In this document: piece by piece, positions 59,476 through 64,000 of the stretch | How the letters are laid out: every line of letters starts with the position of its first letter | Position numbering within the stretch: the stretch's first letter is position 1 | Source of the DNA: Nostoc carneum NIES-2107 | GTDB taxonomy: Bacteria; Cyanobacteriota; Cyanobacteriia; Cyanobacteriales; Nostocaceae | Direction: 5' to 3' | Assembly: GCA_002368155.1 (NCBI GenBank) | Contig: AP018180.1 | Location: forward strand, 7,434,561-7,498,560 | DNA: 64,000 nt | Program-made: the position numbers and the translations under genes | Notes under the pieces: model-generated | Seen by the model: the letters and a program-made list of their open reading frames with translations, nothing else | The model's database searches: none | Told to the model about the DNA's origin: nothing

Positions 59476-59820
59476 ATGATTCCTGTATTAGAAGCAAGTG
59501 TATTCGCCACTATATTATGTGGTTTTTTTGGCATCATTCTCAAGAAAAATCTGGTGATGAAAATCGTCTCAATGGATGTCATGAGTACGGGTGTGATTGC
59601 CTATTACGTGCTAATTGCATCACGGGAGGGTTTATTTACACCAATTTTATCAACTGTTAAAAAAGGCGCTTTTGCCGATCCAGTTCCCCAGGCTGTCATC
59701 TTGACGGCGATTGTCATCGGCTTTTCGATTCAAGCTTTAATGCTAGTCGGTGTCATGAAGTTGTCACGGGATAATCCCACCTTAGAAAGCAGCGAAATCG
59801 AGAAGAACAATACGCCATGA
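59476..59820 (+). CDS. mrpC: Mrp antiporter subunit C (MnhC/NuoK-like)
   Basis: The 114-residue NuoK-like membrane protein has three helices (ASVFATILCGFFGIIL, MDVMSTGVIAYYVLIAS, AVILTAIVIGFSIQALML), the last being the conserved DPVPQAVILTAIVI block of MrpC. ATG 59476 is chosen over the TTG at 59413. It opens the operon and overlaps mrpD by 4 bp. Confidence 0.9.
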   Translation: MIPVLEASVFATILCGFFGIILKKNLVMKIVSMDVMSTGVIAYYVLIASREGLFTPILSTVKKGAFADPVPQAVILTAIVIGFSIQALMLVGVMKLSRDNPTLESSEIEKNNTP

Positions 59821-61244
59821 CTATCATTACACTCGTCTGGATTACACTACCGTTTTTGGTGGGGTTCGTCATTTATTTACTACCCAAGCTGGACAAATAC
59901 CTAGCAATAGCGATGGGTTTGGCTTCGGCTGGCTATGCAGCGCAGTTATTTGTGCAGCGATCGCCACTGGAATTAAAACTGCTGGATAACTTCGGTGTTA
60001 CTTTAACACTGGATGAATTGACTGCTTACTTTATTCTAACAAATGCCCTGGTAACGGTTGCGGTCATCCTCTACTGTTGGCAAAGCGATAAGACAGCTTT
60101 TTTTTACGCCCAAACCATGATGCTGCATGGTAGCGTCAATGCTGCCTTTGCCTGTGCAGATTTTATCAGTTTATATGTGGCATTAGAGGTAAGTGGAATT
60201 GCTGCCTTTCTTTTAATAGCCTATCCCCGCACTGATAGGTCAATTTGGGTGGCTTTGCGCTATTTGTTTATCAGCAATGTCGCCATGTTATTTTACTTGG
60301 TCGGTGCGGTACTGGCTTATCAAACAAATCATTCTTTTGCTTTCTCTGCCTTACGTGGTTCGCCACCAGAAGCTTTTGCCTTGATTGGCTTGGGATTACT
60401 AGTCAAAGGTGGGGTGTTTGTATCGGGGTTATGGTTACCCCTAACGCACTCGGAATCGGAAACGCCAGTCTCAGCGTTACTATCAGGAGTTGTTGTCAAA
60501 ACCGGAGTTTATCCCTTAGTACGTTGTGCGCTGGCTTTGGATGAAATTGACCCAATCATCAGAATTTTTGGTGTAGGAACAGCACTTCTGGGAGTGTTCT
60601 ACGCCATGTTTGAGAAAGATACTAAGCGGATGCTGGCGTTTCACACTATTTCCCAGTTAGGTTTCATCTTAGCTGCCCCAGCAGTCGGGGGTTTTTATGC
60701 GCTGACACATGGCTTGGTAAAATCGGCATTGTTTTTGATTGCAGGTGTTTTACCCAGCCGCAACTTCAAGGAACTGCAACACAAACCAATTAATAATGCA
60801 GTCTGGATAGCCCTTGTTATTGCTAGCTTCTCCATATCCGGCTTTCCCTTATTATCTGGGTTTGGGGCAAAAGTTTTGACTATGAAAAATCTTGCACCTT
60901 GGCAAGTGATCGCCATGAATGTTGCAGCTTTGGGAACAGCAATATCTTTTGCCAAATTCATCTTTTTACCCCGTGGCGGTACAGGAGAAGTCAAACCCAG
61001 TTTTTGGCCTGGGGTAATACTGTTAATTGGTGGGCTGATTGTCGCAAATGTTGCCTATTACGATGCTTATACAGTTGCGAATATCATCAAACCCCTTGTA
61101 ACCATCGCTATTGGCTGGCTTGTCTATTTTTTCATCGTGCAAAAATTAGCAGTCAAGCTGCCTCGTGTACTTGAACAATTTGACCATCTTATCGGTTTTA
61201 TGAGTCTGATGTTAGTACTACTTTTCTGGATGGTATTCCCCTAA
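59817..61244 (+). CDS. mrpD: Mrp antiporter subunit D (MnhD/NuoN-like)
   Basis: The 475-residue proton-translocating subunit has about 14 helices. The conserved Glu is in LYVALEVSGIAAF (TM5), the Lys in GLGLLVKGGVFVSGLWLP (TM7), and KRMLAFHTISQLGF and HGLVKSALFLIAG carry further channel residues. Together with the other Mrp subunits it exchanges Na+ for H+. Confidence 0.92.
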   Translation: MTIITLVWITLPFLVGFVIYLLPKLDKYLAIAMGLASAGYAAQLFVQRSPLELKLLDNFGVTLTLDELTAYFILTNALVTVAVILYCWQSDKTAFFYAQTMMLHGSVNAAFACADFISLYVALEVSGIAAFLLIAYPRTDRSIWVALRYLFISNVAMLFYLVGAVLAYQTNHSFAFSALRGSPPEAFALIGLGLLVKGGVFVSGLWLPLTHSESETPVSALLSGVVVKTGVYPLVRCALALDEIDPIIRIFGVGTALLGVFYAMFEKDTKRMLAFHTISQLGFILAAPAVGGFYALTHGLVKSALFLIAGVLPSRNFKELQHKPINNAVWIALVIASFSISGFPLLSGFGAKVLTMKNLAPWQVIAMNVAALGTAISFAKFIFLPRGGTGEVKPSFWPGVILLIGGLIVANVAYYDAYTVANIIKPLVTIAIGWLVYFFIVQKLAVKLPRVLEQFDHLIGFMSLMLVLLFWMVFP

Positions 61245-61352
61245 TTTTTGTGCATTTTTAATAGATAAATCAATCAGAAAAAACTTGTTTTTGAATTTAA
61301 TAATTTTGGGTAAAAACCCACAAATTTATCTCTTGAATCAATCCAAAATTGT

Positions 61353-61739
61353 ATGACTGGATATCTAAATATATTATTGCGGCTGGCTATCTGGTTTCTG
61401 CTCACTGCTAATTTTAGTGTGGCAAATATCATTATTGGTATCAGTATTGCCCTGCTATTGCCACACAATCACCAATCACGAGAAAAATTAAAACATTGGC
61501 TGCGGGCTTTGTGGCAAGGATTAAAAGCAATTCCCACCGCCTATATCGAAGCATTGCAAATCATTTTCCAGCCCCATACAGAAGAAGAAATAGTCATGGA
61601 ACGTGTTCCCGCCAGAAGAACACCCGGACTCATCTTTTTAGATATTTTCATTATTACCTTTACACCCAAAACCATTGTCGTGAAATATCACGAAGATGGC
61701 TGGTATGAAGTCCACAGGATTCAACGGAGGAAAGCCTGA
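61353..61739 (+). CDS. mrpE: Mrp antiporter subunit E (MnhE)
   Basis: The 128-residue protein has two N-terminal membrane helices (LAIWFLLTANFSVANIIIG) and a cytoplasmic C-terminus with the MrpE block FLDIFIITFTPKTIVV. It lies 108 bp after mrpD, with no terminator in between; its last base overlaps mrpF. Confidence 0.9.
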   Translation: MTGYLNILLRLAIWFLLTANFSVANIIIGISIALLLPHNHQSREKLKHWLRALWQGLKAIPTAYIEALQIIFQPHTEEEIVMERVPARRTPGLIFLDIFIITFTPKTIVVKYHEDGWYEVHRIQRRKA

Positions 61740-61990
61740 TGAACCTGATAGTAATTGCCATGATTTTGGCTTTACTCATACCCATATATGAAGCATGGAA
61801 AAACGATCGCGTTTGGCAAAAGATGTTGGCATTTGCCAGTATCTCTTCCAAAGCTTCCGTAATGATTTTGGTTGTCTCAGTCTTACGTGATGATTGGATG
61901 ATTGGCATTGTTGGGGTAATCATCCTGAGTGTGGGGAATGCGGCGTTAATGCTACTGGCAAATGTACTAAAACGTATGGGTGATGTATGA
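61739..61990 (+). CDS. mrpF: Mrp antiporter subunit F (MnhF)
   Basis: The 83-residue protein has three helices: IVIAMILALLIPIYEAWK, KASVMILVVSVLRDD and GIVGVIILSVGNAALML. Its length and the conserved Asp after helix 2 fit MrpF. It overlaps mrpE by 1 bp and mrpG by 4 bp. Confidence 0.88.
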   Translation: MNLIVIAMILALLIPIYEAWKNDRVWQKMLAFASISSKASVMILVVSVLRDDWMIGIVGVIILSVGNAALMLLANVLKRMGDV

Positions 61991-62265
61991 TTACCGTTTT
62001 AAGTTATACCTGCATCATTATCGGTATTTGCTTCTGGTTTTGGGGAACATCATTTCTTTTGGGGAAGCGATCGCTTTTATTCAAGCTGCATACTCTTTCG
62101 GTTTCCGATACCTTGGGTTCGATGAGTATCGTCTTTGGTTTGCTGCTGAAAATACCCAGAGAATGGCCATTATTGATTCTTGGCATTATTTGCTTGGCAA
62201 TTTGGAACACAATGCTGGGTTACGTATTGGCTTACTGTTCTACAAGTGGAGGTAATGATGAGTAA
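61987..62265 (+). CDS. mrpG: Mrp antiporter subunit G (MnhG/PhaG)
   Basis: The 92-residue protein has three helices and the MrpG core KRSLLFKLHTLSVSDTLGSM (a variant of the K/R-LHxxSxxDTLG motif). It overlaps the following MrpA-like gene by 8 bp. Confidence 0.88.
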   Translation: MITVLSYTCIIIGICFWFWGTSFLLGKRSLLFKLHTLSVSDTLGSMSIVFGLLLKIPREWPLLILGIICLAIWNTMLGYVLAYCSTSGGNDE

Positions 62266-62824
62266 ATACGATTTGTTTATCTATTTCATCACTGCCTTGC
62301 TGCCCATGTCTGCTTGTATGCTGATCATGCAAGTCAATCCCTACAGTGCCTTAGTAATGCGGGGAATACTGGGAGCTGTAGCAGCATTATTATATGTGCT
62401 TTTGGGTGCTGCCGATGTAGCTTTAACTGAAGCATTAGTAGGTACAATGCTGGCGATTACACTGTATGCGATCGCAGTGCGTTCATCCCTAGTTATGCGT
62501 CTAGGTATCATCCAAGATGGCGATGCTTTACCAGACAGCCATTTTGGGCAAATTACCGATGAGTTACGCAGAATTTTTGGTAAACGCCATATGCGCCTAG
62601 AACTTGTTCCCTACCCAAATGAACAAGCATTAGAACGTGCGCTGCTAGATAAAGAAGTTCATGCTAGCTGTAGCAAACTAGAACAAAATGATGAAAACTT
62701 GCCCTATCAAACTGCTGTTAGGGTGAAACGAGTTTATGACATCATGCAAAGCGAACTTTCATCACCAGCAACCACCCTCACCTATGTAAATACACCAGAG
62801 TTAGGGGAGGGAAATAAATCATGA
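62258..62824 (+). CDS. MrpA C-terminal-like subunit (DUF4040)
   Basis: The start is at ATG 62258 (or 62255), with GGAGGT immediately upstream. The 188-residue protein has membrane helices that carry GAADVALTEALVGTML, the DUF4040/MbhD motif found at the C-terminal side of MrpA. The soluble tail (ITDELRRIFGKRHMRLELV) is an addition seen in cyanobacteria. In Anabaena the equivalent gene has been called mrpA. The full NuoL-like MrpA N-terminal part is absent, as is usual for this operon type. Confidence 0.85.
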   Translation: MSKYDLFIYFITALLPMSACMLIMQVNPYSALVMRGILGAVAALLYVLLGAADVALTEALVGTMLAITLYAIAVRSSLVMRLGIIQDGDALPDSHFGQITDELRRIFGKRHMRLELVPYPNEQALERALLDKEVHASCSKLEQNDENLPYQTAVRVKRVYDIMQSELSSPATTLTYVNTPELGEGNKS

Positions 62825-63486
62825 TGAAATGGATTTACATCGCCGCCGGGGTAGCGCTGTATATCAAAATGATTGTCTTACCCAATCCTGCACCACAACT
62901 TCCAGATTTTTCAATTGTGGAATCGATTGTCAAAGATGGTGGTATCCCCAATGCGGTAACAGTCATCATTCTCCGCAATCGACTGTATGACACGATTTTT
63001 GAAGTCATAGTATTTACAATCGCCATCATGGGCGCTTATTTTCTGTTGGCGAATGAAAGACCATCCTGCGCCATATATAATTTCACCGATAAACCCTCAA
63101 TTGTGCTAGCGCGCCTGGGTGCCACAATTACCTCATTAGTAAGTATCGAGTTAGCCATTCGCGGACATTTGACACCTGGTGGTGGTTTTGCTGCTGGTGT
63201 AGCCGGCGGAACTGCGATCGGACTTATAGCAATTACCTCATCCCCAGAGTGGATGCAAGCAATTTACCAACGCTGGCACGCTGCTAAATGGGAAAAAATT
63301 TCGGTACTGATTTTCATTGTACTGTCGGTAATTACCTTGTCAGGCTATGAATTACCCCACGGCGAAATGGGCGCACTTTTTAGCGGTGGGATTATACCTA
63401 TTCTCAATATCCTAGTTGCAATTAAAGTAGCCTTGGGTTCTTGGGCAGTGATTTTGGTGTTTATTCGTTATCGCGGATTGTTGTAA
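62821..63486 (+). CDS. mrpB: Mrp antiporter subunit B (MnhB) with N-terminal MbhE-like part
   Basis: The 221-residue protein has an N-terminal part (RNRLYDTIFEVIVFTIAIM) that resembles MbhE/MrpA C-terminal segments. The MnhB domain follows: ELAIRGHLTPGGGFAAGVAG, then GYELPHGEMGALFSGGIIP. It overlaps the previous gene by 4 bp and ends the operon; the REP palindrome at 63489 may act as its terminator. Confidence 0.88.
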   Translation: MMKWIYIAAGVALYIKMIVLPNPAPQLPDFSIVESIVKDGGIPNAVTVIILRNRLYDTIFEVIVFTIAIMGAYFLLANERPSCAIYNFTDKPSIVLARLGATITSLVSIELAIRGHLTPGGGFAAGVAGGTAIGLIAITSSPEWMQAIYQRWHAAKWEKISVLIFIVLSVITLSGYELPHGEMGALFSGGIIPILNILVAIKVALGSWAVILVFIRYRGLL

Positions 63487-63488
63487 TT

Positions 63489-63586
63489 TGTAGGATGCGT
63501 TGCAACGCATCCTACAGCTTAATTTGCCGGATGTAATTCCAAAATAAAACTATCTCGCAGGTGAAAATCAGCCTCAGCACCTCGAT
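63489..63586. repeat. Right copy of the mrp-flanking duplication
   Basis: A perfect palindrome GTAGGATGCG...CGCATCCTAC (63490-63515) is followed by the genuine 3' end of the DOMON-like gene. The left copy at 58813-58907 has the same palindrome and the gene fragment. Confidence 0.85.
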
Positions 63587-64000
63587 GAGTTAAAGCCCAA
63601 TAAGTTACATCACCATCTTGAGTTTTAATCACAGTGGTAATTGCAACTTCTAGCGCTTGTTCTGGGGCAATAATTTTATCCAAATCCAAATCTAAATTTA
63701 TTTCCACACTCTCCGGTTGCTGCTGCACCATAAACGGAAGTGTAGAAAAAGCTGTTTCCTCTTCCATTCCTTGACGATAATCATCAAAGCGGTAAATATT
63801 CCAATTGCCACTAGGGGACAGGTTAAATTCCCAATATTGGGGAGAATTCCTAACACCAATAAAGAACTCAAAGCAAGTATTTTGCCATAATCCGTGCTTT
63901 CGCAATGGTGTAGCTAATGGTGGGGTAATGGCAATTTCTTTAATATCCCCCAACAGCCTATATTGAATACTTAGTTTATTACCATTACGGGCGATATTAC
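63519..64000 (-). CDS. DOMON-like domain protein (5' end outside the window)
   Basis: The frame is open to the last base of the window (IARNGNKLSIQYRLLG...), so the start lies beyond 64000. The visible 160 residues form a beta-sandwich-like domain with WQNTCFEFFIGV, YWEFNLSPSGNWNIYRF and YWALTHRGAEADFHLR, the pattern of DOMON-like proteins in cyanobacteria. Such domains bind heme or sugars; the function is unknown. A fragment of its 3' end is duplicated at 58840-58907. Confidence 0.8.
   Translation of the reverse strand, partial: NIARNGNKLSIQYRLLGDIKEIAITPPLATPLRKHGLWQNTCFEFFIGVRNSPQYWEFNLSPSGNWNIYRFDDYRQGMEEETAFSTLPFMVQQQPESVEINLDLDLDKIIAPEQALEVAITTVIKTQDGDVTYWALTHRGAEADFHLRDSFILELHPAN

Overview
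The window comes from a filamentous, probably heterocyst-forming cyanobacterium of the Nostoc/Anabaena/Tolypothrix kind. The signs are abundant HIP1 octamers (GCGATCGC), heptameric short tandem repeats (TAATGGG/CCCATTA), several dispersed palindromic repeat families, a CYP110-type P450, an AGE epimerase very close to the one known from Anabaena, and a cyanobacterial-type mrp operon. All names below are read from sequence motifs alone; no database search was run.

Layout. 1-2703: 3' part of an RTX-type calcium-binding protein. 3083-8127: a SufU-like scaffold, an orphan FAD subunit, a three-gene operon (MDR oxidoreductase, DJ-1/PfpI, VOC) that looks like carbonyl detoxification, and a TMEM175-like channel. 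8247-15570: an icfG-type cluster (AGE-domain protein, STAS, GlgX, STAS, anti-sigma kinase, GAF-PP2C phosphatase) that joins partner-switching signalling to glycogen debranching, in nearly the order of the Synechocystis slr1855-slr1861 region. 15855-17913: COQ4-like protein and P450. 17987-33711: a SLOG/LOG-family gene split by a 15.2 kb element. 33856-45271: ordinary chromosomal genes (ExoD, DedA, ABC-2 permease, a TpsA-like exoprotein, DUF2231, DUF2993, hemerythrin, M20 peptidase, pentapeptide repeats). 45685-47541: an intact IS1380-type insertion sequence. 48041-58750: galactokinase plus cupin, ATP-grasp, fibrillin-like, AtzE/AtzG-like amidase pair, AGE epimerase, and a membrane-anchored Hsp70-like pair. 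59476-63486: mrpCDEFG-A'-B Na+/H+ antiporter operon, bounded by direct copies of the end of a DOMON-like gene that runs off the right edge.

Main discovery. The 18193-33431 element interrupts a SLOG gene whose two halves are undamaged and rejoin in frame to 162 codons. Beside its right end lies a DEDD (IS110/Piv-type) recombinase, and just upstream of that gene a structured non-coding stretch (31573-31813) holds four guide-like segments. In the order left target, right target, left donor, right donor, they match the two element-chromosome junctions around a shared GAA core. This is the logic of IS110 bridge RNAs, but here the RNA appears to program a 15 kb cargo element, not a small IS. The cargo has a compact block of eleven unfamiliar genes that could be virion or appendage proteins, a short tyrosine recombinase, 21-bp iteron-like repeats, a replication-like protein, and a ribbon-helix-helix gene with a canonical -1 frameshift site. 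I regard this as the undescribed system in the window.
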